From NCBI GenBank assembly GCA_023403475.1, contig JAEYEL010000109.1:1-6884 (forward strand): a stretch of DNA of 6,884 bases, written 5' to 3'. The DNA comes from Actinomycetes bacterium (GTDB lineage: Bacteria; Actinomycetota; Coriobacteriia; Coriobacteriales; Eggerthellaceae). Made by a program: the position numbers and the translations under genes. This document shows, piece by piece, positions 1-6,017 of the stretch. The notes beneath the pieces were generated by a model. That model had not been told where the DNA came from, ran no database searches, and worked only from the letters and a program-made list of their open reading frames with translations. The stretch's first letter is position 1, and each line of letters opens with the position of its first letter.

Positions 1-126
1 CGCGAAATAGCCGCCTGCGCCTACATGAGCGAGGGCACCGTCCGCAACCACATAAGCAGCATCCTCGCGAAAATGCACCTGAAGAACCGCACCCAGATAG
101 CCGTCGCGTACTACACCAGCCAGTGA
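1..126 (+). CDS. LuxR/NarL-family transcriptional regulator, C-terminal end only
   Basis: The frame is open from the first base and ends at TGA 124-126, giving the last 41 residues of a protein that begins outside the window. The peptide REIAACAYMSEGTVRNHISS followed by ILAKMHLKNRTQIAVAYY matches the end of a GerE/LuxR-type helix-turn-helix. In that family SEGTVRNH is the recognition helix and the LxxRTQ(I/A)A segment is the last helix and dimer contact. It would bind promoter DNA in the cytoplasm. Whether the missing N-terminus is a response-regulator receiver domain or a membrane or other sensor domain cannot be seen. A strong intrinsic terminator about 100 bases downstream closes the transcript. 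Family assignment is secure; the target genes are unknown. Confidence 0.9.
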   Translation, partial: REIAACAYMSEGTVRNHISSILAKMHLKNRTQIAVAYYTSQ

Positions 127-223
127 CACCATTTGAAGAAAAGACAAGGATAAACCGTAACACTTATCAGCGGCAAACGGCTCTAGCGCTTCATAGTGGT
201 GCTGGATAAAACCTTCAGGTCTT

Positions 224-262
224 GCTAGGCGGAGCTGCGGAAACAGTTCCGCCTAGCTTTTT
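224..262 (+). terminator. Rho-independent terminator of the LuxR-type gene
   Basis: A 14-base-pair stem pairs 224-237 with 244-257 (GCTAGGCGGAGCTG with CAGTTCCGCCTAGC, one G-U pair). The loop is the six bases CGGAAA, and TTTTT follows at 258-262. There is no A-tract on the left flank, so the hairpin acts in the plus direction only. It therefore ends the regulator transcript and not the convergent ATPase gene. Confidence 0.9.
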
Positions 263-289
263 GTCGCTTCCTATCAGAAGCACCCCTCT

Positions 290-338
290 GACACTCTCTC
301 TTTGCCGCCAAAGATGCCATTAGGAGTGTCCCTTTGGC
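290..338. other. Two interleaved 7-bp inverted repeats in the convergent 3' intergenic region
   Basis: GACACTC at 290-296 is complementary to GAGTGTC at 324-330. GCCAAAG at 307-313 is complementary to CTTTGGC at 332-338. The arms alternate in the order A-B-A'-B', so in RNA they could form either a pseudoknot or two mutually exclusive hairpins. They lie just downstream of the stop of the minus-strand ATPase gene (352-354). No T-run follows on either strand, so this is not a standard intrinsic terminator. It may be a 3'-end structure for the ATPase mRNA or a protein-binding site; the function is unknown. Confidence 0.35.
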
Positions 339-351
339 ACCCTCACATATA

Positions 352-1713
352 CTACAAGCAATGCGCCATGTAGAGGGGCAGCAGGATGCGATCGCCGTCG
401 ACGCTGAGTGTTTTGCGATGGAGGATGTACTGCGTTCCCACGCGCTTGCCGTACTTTGCCTTGAACTTGTCGAGCGAGGCCGTGGCGTAGCGCCCCTTGC
501 TGGACTTCACCTCGATGGGACAGACGCGCAGCCTCATGGCGGCGTTCTCGTATTCCCCTGCAATGAGAAAGTCTATCTCCATACGATCCTGTGCGCTTTC
601 CCCTTCGCGCGAGAAGAAGAAAAGCCGATGCCCCGAGGCATGCAGCTGCTGGGCGACTGCGTTTTCCACAAGCATACCCTCGTTTATCTCGAGTTTGCCG
701 AAGAGGATGTCTTTGTACACTTGGTTGGGAGTGGTTCTGCGGTCGGCGAACGTATGGGATACGAGCAGACCCGTATCCGCCATGTAGCACTTGAGAGACG
801 AGCTTTCCTGGTTCAAAGCCAGTCCCACAGTCGGGTCGGTGCAGTTGAAGCAGTTGTTCGATATGCGCGCATCGCCGAGCCAGAAAAACGCCCCCACGTA
901 GTCCCTGTTCCGCGCGTGTTGGTCTATCGCGGCGAGCGTGAACTTCTTCTCGTGCTTGGAAAGCTGACCTGGAAGCTCGTCAAATATGGCAGATACCCTC
1001 CCGCTTTCCCCTTCCGCAAACTTTTCGATATCGTCGCGATACAAGCGGAGGATTCTGCGCTTCTCCTTGTCGGCTCGCTCCATGTCCTTGCCGTCCAAAT
1101 AGGCGGTAAGCACCTGCGGCATACCTCCAACAAGAAGATACTCGCGCCACAACCGCGCCGCTCGCTCGTGCAGCCCGGAAGGAAGGTTCTGCCGCTTTTC
1201 GAAGGCCGCCCTTATGGCTTTCGCCAAGAGATCTTCCCCCAACGCCCAGAGGAATTCTTCGAAGTCCAGCGGGTCCAGGTTGACTCCATCTTCTTCAGAA
1301 GGAATGACGATGTCTTCGACGTTCTTCTTGATGGATATGAGCGAGCCGGTTTCCAAGTAGTCGTATCTACCGTCCGCCACAAGATGCTTCACAAGCTCGC
1401 GAGCTTTGGGAAACCGCTGGACTTCATCGAAGATGACTAGAGATTTTCTTGGTGAAAGGCGTACACCGTAAAACGTCTGAAGATAGAGAAACAGGGAATC
1501 GAGGTCGTTGGAAAAATCGCGGAAAGCCTGCTTCACCTCATCTTGAGCGATAGAGAAGTCAATAAGCAGATACGAGGCGTACTCGTTTTTCGCGAACTCC
1601 TCCACAAGCGTGCTTTTGCCCACACGGCGAGCCCCTTCCACAAGAAGAGCACTGCGACCTTTCTCCTCCCTCTTCCATTCCAAAAGCCTGTCGTAGCATT
1701 TCCGCTGAAACAT
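352..1713 (-). CDS. AAA_14/DUF4143 ATP-binding protein with nuclease-like C-terminus
   Basis: This 453-residue cytoplasmic P-loop ATPase has the architecture of the AAA_14 plus DUF4143 family, whose cellular role is poorly known. Walker A is GARRVGKST at residues 27-35, Walker B is LVIFDE at 92-97, and a sensor-like YLETGSLIS is at 119-127. LDFEEFLWALGE and YLLVGGMPQVL, typical of this family, follow in the middle. The C-terminal part carries MEIDFLI with D381 and PIEVKSSKG with E401 and K403, spaced like a PD-(D/E)XK nuclease core. The ATG at 1713 has AAGGGG nearby (AAGGGGCAAAG directly before the start), which supports this start. The length is normal and I see no frameshift. It stands alone between a regulator and asd. 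Genes of this family are often singly inserted and patchily distributed, so horizontal acquisition is plausible but not shown. Family assignment is strong; the substrate is unknown. Confidence 0.92.
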   Translation of the reverse strand: MFQRKCYDRLLEWKREEKGRSALLVEGARRVGKSTLVEEFAKNEYASYLLIDFSIAQDEVKQAFRDFSNDLDSLFLYLQTFYGVRLSPRKSLVIFDEVQRFPKARELVKHLVADGRYDYLETGSLISIKKNVEDIVIPSEEDGVNLDPLDFEEFLWALGEDLLAKAIRAAFEKRQNLPSGLHERAARLWREYLLVGGMPQVLTAYLDGKDMERADKEKRRILRLYRDDIEKFAEGESGRVSAIFDELPGQLSKHEKKFTLAAIDQHARNRDYVGAFFWLGDARISNNCFNCTDPTVGLALNQESSSLKCYMADTGLLVSHTFADRRTTPNQVYKDILFGKLEINEGMLVENAVAQQLHASGHRLFFFSREGESAQDRMEIDFLIAGEYENAAMRLRVCPIEVKSSKGRYATASLDKFKAKYGKRVGTQYILHRKTLSVDGDRILLPLYMAHCL

Positions 1714-1725
1714 CTTTGCCCCTTA

Positions 1726-1744
1726 ATTCACGAATAGCATGAAT
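1726..1744. promoter_or_regulatory. Small inverted repeat just upstream of the ATPase ribosome-binding site
   Basis: ATTCA at 1726-1730 and TGAAT at 1740-1744 form a 5-base inverted repeat with a 9-base spacer. It lies directly upstream of the AAGGGG ribosome-binding site of the ATPase gene. The position would suit an operator or an mRNA structure controlling that gene, but the arms are short enough to arise by chance. Confidence 0.2.
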
Positions 1745-1761
1745 ATTTTTCCAGAGGATAC

Positions 1762-1860
1762 CACGTTTAGCACGACTACGCCATAGCAATTCTACACGTT
1801 TAGCACGAATGTTGATTTCGCTTTTTACACGTTTAGCACGACTACGAGCGTTTAGCGCGC
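1762..1860. repeat. Short direct repeats at an exact 33-base period (core CACGTTTAGCACGA)
   Basis: The 14-base core CACGTTTAGCACGA occurs perfectly at 1762-1775, 1795-1808 and 1828-1841, so the starts are 33 bases apart twice. Copies one and three extend identically through CTACG. A degenerate fourth copy, CGTTTAGCGCG, lies at 1849-1859, offset by 19 bases. Within the core, CACG itself repeats around TTTAG. Read on the minus strand, 33 bases equal 11 codons and one frame gives RAKR(V/G) three times at 11-residue spacing. That frame has no usable start codon upstream of the repeats. The block fills the gap between the end of asd and the start of the ATPase gene. It could be an iteron-like binding site, a remnant of a repetitive coding sequence or a small dispersed repeat; the sequence alone does not decide. 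Confidence 0.8.
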
Positions 1861-1962
1861 AGCAGGGCTTCCTTCGATTGGCTCTTCCAAAGACGGAAAT
1901 CCGGGTGTCCGTGCCTACGAAGACTTTAGCAGCAACGCTTAGCGCCGATCTGTTGCCAAGCT

Positions 1963-3012
1963 TTACGGCAGCAACAGTTGGGCTATCTGCACGGCGTTCA
2001 AGGCGGCTCCTTTGCGAATCTGGTCGGCCACCACCCAGAATGCCAAACCGTGATCGACCGACGGGTCGCGGCGCAAGCGCCCCACGTAGGTGTCGTTCGT
2101 GCCGGCAAGCAGACCGGGCATGGGGTACACGTTGTTCGCCACATCGTCCATGAGCGCCACGCCGGGAGCGGCGGCCAGCGCCGCACGCGCAGCCTCCACT
2201 CCCACCTCGCTTTCAAACTCCACGTTCACGGCCTCGCCATGGCAGCGTAGCACGGGCACACGCACGCAGGTGGCGGCCACCTTGATGCTTTCGTCTCCCA
2301 TGATCTTCTTGGTTTCCACCACCATCTTCCACTCTTCCTTGGTGGAATCGTCCTCAAGGAACTTGTCGATATGGGGAATGCAGTTGAACGCGATGCGATG
2401 CTGGAACGCGCTCACGGTAAGCTCGTCGTCAGGCGTTCCGTTAAGGAACTCGCGCGTTTGGTCGTAGAGCTCGGCCATGGCCGGTGCGCCCGCGCCGCTG
2501 GCCGCCTGGTAGGTGGAAACCACCACGCGCTTGATGGGGGAAAGGTCGCAGAGCGGCTTCAAGGCCACGACCATCTGGATGGTCGAGCAATTGGGGTTGG
2601 CGATAACGCCGGAATGCCAGTTCAGGTCGCCAGGGTTCACCTCGGGCACCACGAGCGGCACATCGGCGTCCATGCGAAACGCCGAGGAGTTGTCTATCAT
2701 GACCGCTCCCGCATCGACCACCGCCTGTCGCATCTGCTTGGAAACGCCCGCACCGCAGCTGAAAAGCGCGATGTCAACGCCTTCGAAGGCCTCGGGCGTC
2801 ATCTTTTGCACCACCAAATTCCCAGCCGGAACCTGCCCGCACCCCAGAAACGGCAGCTCCTTGCCGGCTGAGCGCGCCGAAGCAAGCGCACGCACCTCGC
2901 TTGCCGGGAAGTCCAAGTCGTGCAGCACCTGCAAAAACTCGTTTCCCACCGCACCGGTCGCCCCCGCAACCGCCACCACCGGGTTCGTCGGCATGTCCTT
3001 TTCCCAAGCCAT
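1963..3012 (-). CDS. asd: Aspartate-semialdehyde dehydrogenase
   Basis: This cytoplasmic enzyme reduces beta-aspartyl phosphate with NADPH to aspartate-semialdehyde, the second step toward lysine/diaminopimelate, threonine and methionine. The 349-residue protein has the nucleotide-binding loop GATGAVG at 17-23 and the active-site motif ANPNCSTIQ with catalytic Cys142. Gln169, Arg251 (CVRVPV) and His258 (RCHGEAVNVE) are in the expected order for the remaining active-site residues. Length and motifs match the Gram-positive-type family. The ATG at 3012 is preceded by AGGAGG eight bases upstream, so it is preferred over Met7, which lacks such a site. The gene follows lysC on the same strand after 213 bases, the classical order, and is probably co-transcribed. 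A weak hairpin (1950-1956 with 1971-1977) spans the stop codon, but no T-run follows. Assignment is secure. Confidence 0.97.
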   Translation of the reverse strand: MAWEKDMPTNPVVAVAGATGAVGNEFLQVLHDLDFPASEVRALASARSAGKELPFLGCGQVPAGNLVVQKMTPEAFEGVDIALFSCGAGVSKQMRQAVVDAGAVMIDNSSAFRMDADVPLVVPEVNPGDLNWHSGVIANPNCSTIQMVVALKPLCDLSPIKRVVVSTYQAASGAGAPAMAELYDQTREFLNGTPDDELTVSAFQHRIAFNCIPHIDKFLEDDSTKEEWKMVVETKKIMGDESIKVAATCVRVPVLRCHGEAVNVEFESEVGVEAARAALAAAPGVALMDDVANNVYPMPGLLAGTNDTYVGRLRRDPSVDHGLAFWVVADQIRKGAALNAVQIAQLLLP

Positions 3013-3145
3013 ATTGCGTTCCTCCTATCTGCTCGTACCAATCAACAATCAAATGAGCCGCGTGCAAAACGAACACGCACCGTTTACAATAAAGGAGCCA
3101 ACGGAAAGCCTGAGGTGAAAGCAGGCGGCATCGTTAAGATTGGTC

Positions 3146-3177
3146 GACCGCTAGTTGCTGCTAGCGGTCATCTTTTT
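3146..3177 (+). terminator. Plus-oriented terminator-like hairpin between lysC and asd
   Basis: GACCGCTAG at 3146-3154 pairs perfectly with CTAGCGGTC at 3161-3169 around the loop TTGCTG. Then come ATC and TTTTT at 3173-3177. The T-run lies on the plus-strand side only; on the minus strand the hairpin is followed by GACCAATC. As a terminator it would stop transcription opposite to both flanking genes. It could block antisense RNA entering lysC or end a short plus-strand RNA. Otherwise the hairpin may serve as a processing or stability element in the lysC-asd mRNA. Confidence 0.5.
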
Positions 3178-3225
3178 GGTGCGCCATGAGCGCCTTGGCG
3201 AACGCCATCGCCTCCCGAAGCAAAC

Positions 3226-3771
3226 CTACCTTCCTTTGTTCATTTTCGCCGCAATTTCCTCAGCGGAAAGCTGGGTTTCCTCGAAGACGCTGTCGCTGTC
3301 CAATTCGAAGGCGGTGTGCAGACAGCGCACGGCCGCAGCGGCCTGCGCTGCATCGACCACCACCGAAAGGCGAATGGGCGACGTTGAAATGGCCAGGATG
3401 TTGACGTTGTTCTCACCGAGCGTCTTGAACGCCCGCGCCGCCACGCCCGGCGACGACTTCATGCCCGTGCCCACCAAGCTGATCTTGGCAATGTCTTCGT
3501 CAACTTCGTATTCCTGCGCGTTGATGTCGGGCAGAATGCGCTCTATCATCTCGCGCGAGCGCTTTTTGTCGGCACCGGGGCACGTGAAGCTGATGTCGGT
3601 GATGCCGTCTTTCGAGACGTTCTGGATAATCATGTCGACGCTCACGTTGTTGCCGGCAAGCGCCGAGAACACCTTCGCGGCCACGCCGGTCATGTCGGGC
3701 ACGCCGCGAATGGTGAACTTCACCTCCGACGTGTCGTGCGCGATGCCGGTGATGACGGCTTCCTCCATCAT
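3226..3771 (-). CDS. lysC: Predicted internal translation product of lysC: aspartokinase beta subunit
   Basis: In frame within lysC, codons 246-247 are ATG ATG. AAGGAGG lies at 3780-3786, exactly eight bases before the first ATG, a near-ideal Shine-Dalgarno at ideal spacing. Translation from there would give 181 residues starting MMEEAVITGIAHDTS, containing only the two ACT domains. Bacillus subtilis aspartokinase II and Corynebacterium glutamicum LysC are known to make such a beta subunit from an internal start at a similar point, forming alpha2-beta2 enzymes. The internal signal is seen in the sequence; production of the subunit here is inferred. The AAGGAGG also encodes Lys-Glu-Glu and could be coincidental. 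Confidence 0.65.
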   Translation of the reverse strand: MMEEAVITGIAHDTSEVKFTIRGVPDMTGVAAKVFSALAGNNVSVDMIIQNVSKDGITDISFTCPGADKKRSREMIERILPDINAQEYEVDEDIAKISLVGTGMKSSPGVAARAFKTLGENNVNILAISTSPIRLSVVVDAAQAAAAVRCLHTAFELDSDSVFEETQLSAEEIAAKMNKGR

Positions 3772-4506
3772 GTCGGTTTCCTCCTTGATGAACGTGCCCT
3801 GCGAATCGGAAAACGCCGAGCGGGAATGAATGACCACGCGGTACTTGCGCGCGAACTCCACGGCGCGCATCTGCAGCACGCCCGCGCCGCAGCTGGAAAG
3901 CTCGAGCATATCGTCGTAGCTGATGACGTCAAGCTTCTTTGCGCGCGGGCACACGCGCGGATCGGCGGTGTAGACGCCGTCCACGTCGGAATATATCTCG
4001 CACACATCGGCGCCAATGCCCCATGCCACCGCCACCGCCGTGGTGTCGGAGCCACCGCGCCCGAGCGTGGTAATATCGCCGTTGGCGTCAATGCCCTGAA
4101 AACCCGCGACCACGGGAATGGCGCCCGCATCGAGCGCTTTCATGATGCGCTCGTTGTGCACCTTCACGATCTTGGCCTTCGCGTGGGTGCCGTCGGTCTC
4201 GATACCGGCCTGGCGCCCCGTGAAGCTCATCGCCTTGTAGCCGCGCGCCTCGATGGCCATGGCAAGAAGCGTCATGGAAACCTGCTCGCCAGTGGAAAGC
4301 AGGCGGTCCATTTCGCGCGCCGGAGGATTCTCGTTCAAGGCGGCGGCAAGCCCCACCAGCTCGTCGGTCGTTTTCCCCATAGCCGAAACCACCGCAACCA
4401 CTTGGTTTCCCGCCTGCTTACGCGCAATGAGGCGCTTGGCCACCATCTGAATGCGCTCGGGCGACGCCACCGAGGTGCCGCCGAATTTGCATACGATCAA
4501 AGACAT
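3226..4506 (-). CDS. lysC: Aspartate kinase (alpha subunit)
   Basis: This enzyme phosphorylates aspartate to beta-aspartyl phosphate, the committed step of the aspartate amino-acid family, and is normally feedback-inhibited through ACT domains. The 426-residue protein starts with MSLIVCKFGGTS, the usual N-terminal kinase motif. TLGRGGSDTTA at 147-157 and YSDVDGVYTADPR at 172-184 are the other nucleotide/substrate signatures. Two ACT regulatory repeats cover about 264-335 and 341-415. The frame continues upstream to a GTG at 4548, but the ATG at 4506 is chosen for three reasons. The family motif begins exactly there, GAAAGAG lies a few bases upstream, and the GTG falls inside a TATAGT promoter-like box. 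asd follows downstream. An internal ribosome-binding site with an ATG at 3771 predicts a second, regulatory product. Assignment is secure. Confidence 0.97.
   Translation of the reverse strand: MSLIVCKFGGTSVASPERIQMVAKRLIARKQAGNQVVAVVSAMGKTTDELVGLAAALNENPPAREMDRLLSTGEQVSMTLLAMAIEARGYKAMSFTGRQAGIETDGTHAKAKIVKVHNERIMKALDAGAIPVVAGFQGIDANGDITTLGRGGSDTTAVAVAWGIGADVCEIYSDVDGVYTADPRVCPRAKKLDVISYDDMLELSSCGAGVLQMRAVEFARKYRVVIHSRSAFSDSQGTFIKEETDMMEEAVITGIAHDTSEVKFTIRGVPDMTGVAAKVFSALAGNNVSVDMIIQNVSKDGITDISFTCPGADKKRSREMIERILPDINAQEYEVDEDIAKISLVGTGMKSSPGVAARAFKTLGENNVNILAISTSPIRLSVVVDAAQAAAAVRCLHTAFELDSDSVFEETQLSAEEIAAKMNKGR
3780..3786 (-). promoter_or_regulatory. Internal Shine-Dalgarno (AAGGAGG) inside lysC
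   Basis: On the minus strand AAGGAGG is followed by AAACCGAC and then ATG at 3771-3769. This is stronger than the ribosome-binding site of the full-length lysC start (GAAAGAG). It would direct independent synthesis of the ACT-domain beta subunit. Confidence 0.6.
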
Positions 4507-4546
4507 GGTGCTCTTTCTTGTCGCGGACAAACCCTTCTGGTCTTTC

Positions 4547-4576
4547 ACTATACCAAACCTCGCCGCCGCGCACTAA
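4547..4576 (-). promoter_or_regulatory. Candidate lysC promoter
   Basis: On the minus strand a good -10 box TATAGT (4552-4547) lies 18 bases after a poor -35 match TTAGTG (4576-4571). Transcription would start near 4540 and give a leader of about 35 bases to the ATG at 4506. A TGAAA/TTTCA inverted repeat at 4590-4605 sits just upstream and could be an operator. The -35 is weak, so this is tentative. I see no lysine-riboswitch sequence signature upstream of lysC. Confidence 0.35.
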
Positions 4577-4691
4577 GAGACGCCCACCATGAAACAGCAT
4601 TTTCACAGTAAGCGGGAAGAGAGGGCGAGCAGGAAGCAAGAACGAACAGAGGATACGAGGAGGAAGGAAACAGGCGCTAGGAGGCGCCCCG

Positions 4692-4786
4692 AAAAAGGAG
4701 AAGCTGCGCCACCGAACCGCCTTCCTTCCTTTTATTGGGCAACAGAAAAGGAAGGCAGGTGGCACACCGAGCGCCGCAGCCCCTCC
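4692..4786 (-). terminator. Long nested hairpin with T-run between the radical SAM gene and lysC
   Basis: On the minus strand the outer stem pairs 4786-4775 (GGAGGGGCTGCG) with 4708-4697 (CGCAGCTTCTCC), using two G-U pairs, and TTTTT follows at 4696-4692. Nested inside, GGTGGC/GCCACC can pair (4758-4763 with 4708-4713, sharing base 4708 with the outer stem). CCTTCCTTTT at 4724-4733 pairs with AAAAGGAAGG at 4746-4755 around a 12-base loop. Nothing comparable follows on the plus strand. It ends transcription coming from the radical SAM gene or, if transcription continues into lysC, could act as a leader attenuator about 190 bases before its start. Confidence 0.65.
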
Positions 4787-4846
4787 AAAAATTCTCGCTA
4801 TACGCAGCCGCTTCCTCACCACTCCGCCGTCTGCCGAGATGCGAGA
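4787..4846 (-). terminator. Weaker first terminator after the radical SAM gene
   Basis: On the minus strand TCTCGC (4846-4841) pairs with GCGAGA (4798-4793), with inner GCAG/CTGC pairing, and TTTTT occurs at 4791-4787. The stem is short and interrupted, so it is weaker than the nested hairpin immediately downstream. It lies 18 bases after the stop codon of the radical SAM gene, the expected place for its terminator. Confidence 0.35.
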
Positions 4847-4863
4847 GTCATGCGCGTTGTGTT

Positions 4864-5874
4864 TTACAGCATCCAACCCTTCGAGGGGCCTTCGACAATT
4901 TCCCAGCCGGAAGCAAGGAACATCTTGCGCTGCTGGGCGAAGCTGGCACCGCGACCGCCGTGCTCGGTGCGCTCCACGGTGTCGCGCGGGTTCGTTCCCA
5001 CTTCGGCCCACGCCAAGTTGGCGCCCGACGCCGCCGTCATGACCGTGTTCGCCGAACAGTTCAGACGAGGCTCAAGGCCCGAAGCCAAGCGATAGATGGC
5101 GACCATGTTGGCATTCGCCACATCGGTGAGCATGCCCAAATCGTACAAGAGCGTGCCCGGCACGGCCACGCGTTTGCCCACGCCCGCAGAAACCGGATTG
5201 GTGCCGATGCAGCGGAAGGTGGCTTCCGTTATCTCCTCGGGCGTATGCTCAGGACCCACCGGCTCCACACAGGTGGAAAGACTCATGCCAGCCTCAGCCA
5301 AGTTGGCGAACGTCTGCATGCGCGTTTCAATGGGAATGCCCGTGTCAATGCCTTCACGCATACGCACGGCATGATAAGCTCCGTTCGCACCGGCGACCTT
5401 CAATTGCTGGCAGCGCTCAAGCGTCATGTCGTCGGTGTTCACCAAAAGCGGCAGGTCGGCACCGATAGCGCCGCGCACGGCCTCCACCATCTCCAACAGC
5501 TTCTCGAAGCTGTAGCTTGCCGTAGTGAGCAGCAGAATCAGGTTCGCACCGTCTTCTGTGTACAGCTTCGCATATTCCAACACGTCTTTTTTAGACAGCT
5601 CGAACTTGCCCTTGCGCGAACTGTTGCACGCCGCGAACGAGCAGAATTTGCAGTTCTTGGGACAGATGGTGGAGTTCAGGCCAATTTGCGCGTGGATTTC
5701 CGCTTTGCCGTTCGCCGCCTTGAGCGACAGTTCCTGCCCCGCCCAGCGAATGTAGGCTGCCTCTTTGCTGCGCTCGGGAACACGGTAGAGCGCAAGCGTT
5801 TCCTCTTCGGTAAGGCCTTGTCCCAAAAGGCCCTTCTCTACGATATCGTAAATCTCCTGGTCGAACACCTGCAT
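4864..5874 (-). CDS. BioB-like radical SAM protein of unknown reaction
   Basis: This 336-residue cytoplasmic protein has the radical SAM iron-sulfur motif CPKNCKFC with Cys71, Cys75 and Cys78. This CxxxCxxC spacing is used to bind a 4Fe-4S cluster and cleave S-adenosylmethionine. A BATS-like C-terminal region follows at about 225-310. The closest known relatives by pattern are biotin synthase and HydE/PylB-type enzymes. However, the biotin synthase YNHN signature is absent: the equivalent stretch reads GAYHAVRMREG at 165-175. It is therefore probably not a true biotin synthase, and no bio genes are nearby. The ATG at 5874 has AAAGGGGG seven bases upstream and is preferred. The frame extends to an ATG at 5994, but that extra part is unlike the family and covers the promoter region. 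A MocA-like gene diverges from it. Superfamily certain, substrate unknown. Confidence 0.9.
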   Translation of the reverse strand: MQVFDQEIYDIVEKGLLGQGLTEEETLALYRVPERSKEAAYIRWAGQELSLKAANGKAEIHAQIGLNSTICPKNCKFCSFAACNSSRKGKFELSKKDVLEYAKLYTEDGANLILLLTTASYSFEKLLEMVEAVRGAIGADLPLLVNTDDMTLERCQQLKVAGANGAYHAVRMREGIDTGIPIETRMQTFANLAEAGMSLSTCVEPVGPEHTPEEITEATFRCIGTNPVSAGVGKRVAVPGTLLYDLGMLTDVANANMVAIYRLASGLEPRLNCSANTVMTAASGANLAWAEVGTNPRDTVERTEHGGRGASFAQQRKMFLASGWEIVEGPSKGWML

Positions 5875-5959
5875 GGATGTTCCCCCTTTCCTCTTCGCGC
5901 CTTGCTGAACCTTGCCGCGTCTCGTCTGTATTTCGCATTCGCGCGTCTTATGAAAGTGC

Positions 5960-5965
5960 ATTATA
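5960..5965 (-). promoter_or_regulatory. Candidate -10 box for the radical SAM gene
   Basis: A perfect TATAAT lies on the minus strand at 5965-5960, predicting a start near 5953 and a leader of about 80 bases. The -35 position (TATTAT) is a poor match. A second TATAAT on the plus strand at 5982-5987 points toward the MocA-like gene. The two boxes form an ATTATA/TATAAT inverted repeat with 16 bases between, in an AT-rich island. Divergent overlapping promoters are possible, though neither has a good -35. Confidence 0.4.
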
Positions 5966-6017
5966 CTATTGGATGCAGTCTTATAATAGGACATATCGAA
6001 TTATTATTGGAATCAAC

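Noticed and set aside
334..1440. Plus-strand frame of 368 codons opposite the ATPase
   Set aside because: The minus strand carries intact Walker and DUF4143 motifs over the same bases. The plus frame shows no recognisable motif.
1762..1860. Possible CRISPR array because of regular repeat spacing
   Set aside because: The repeats are only 14-19 bases with gaps of about 14-19 bases, there are only three good copies, and no cas genes are nearby. The spacing is too short for CRISPR.
1950..1977. Hairpin CTGTTGC/GCAACAG spanning the asd stop codon as a terminator
   Set aside because: The loop is 14 bases and no T-run follows on the minus strand, so intrinsic termination is not supported.
4506..4548. 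Alternative GTG start of lysC adding 14 residues
   Set aside because: The extra residues do not match the family N-terminus, there is no good ribosome-binding site before the GTG, and it lies within a promoter-like TATAGT.
4507..4690. Lysine riboswitch or leader peptide upstream of lysC
   Set aside because: The conserved lysine-riboswitch core sequences were not found on the minus strand. The only short frame, M-V-G-V-S, has no Lys, Thr or Met run and no ribosome-binding site.
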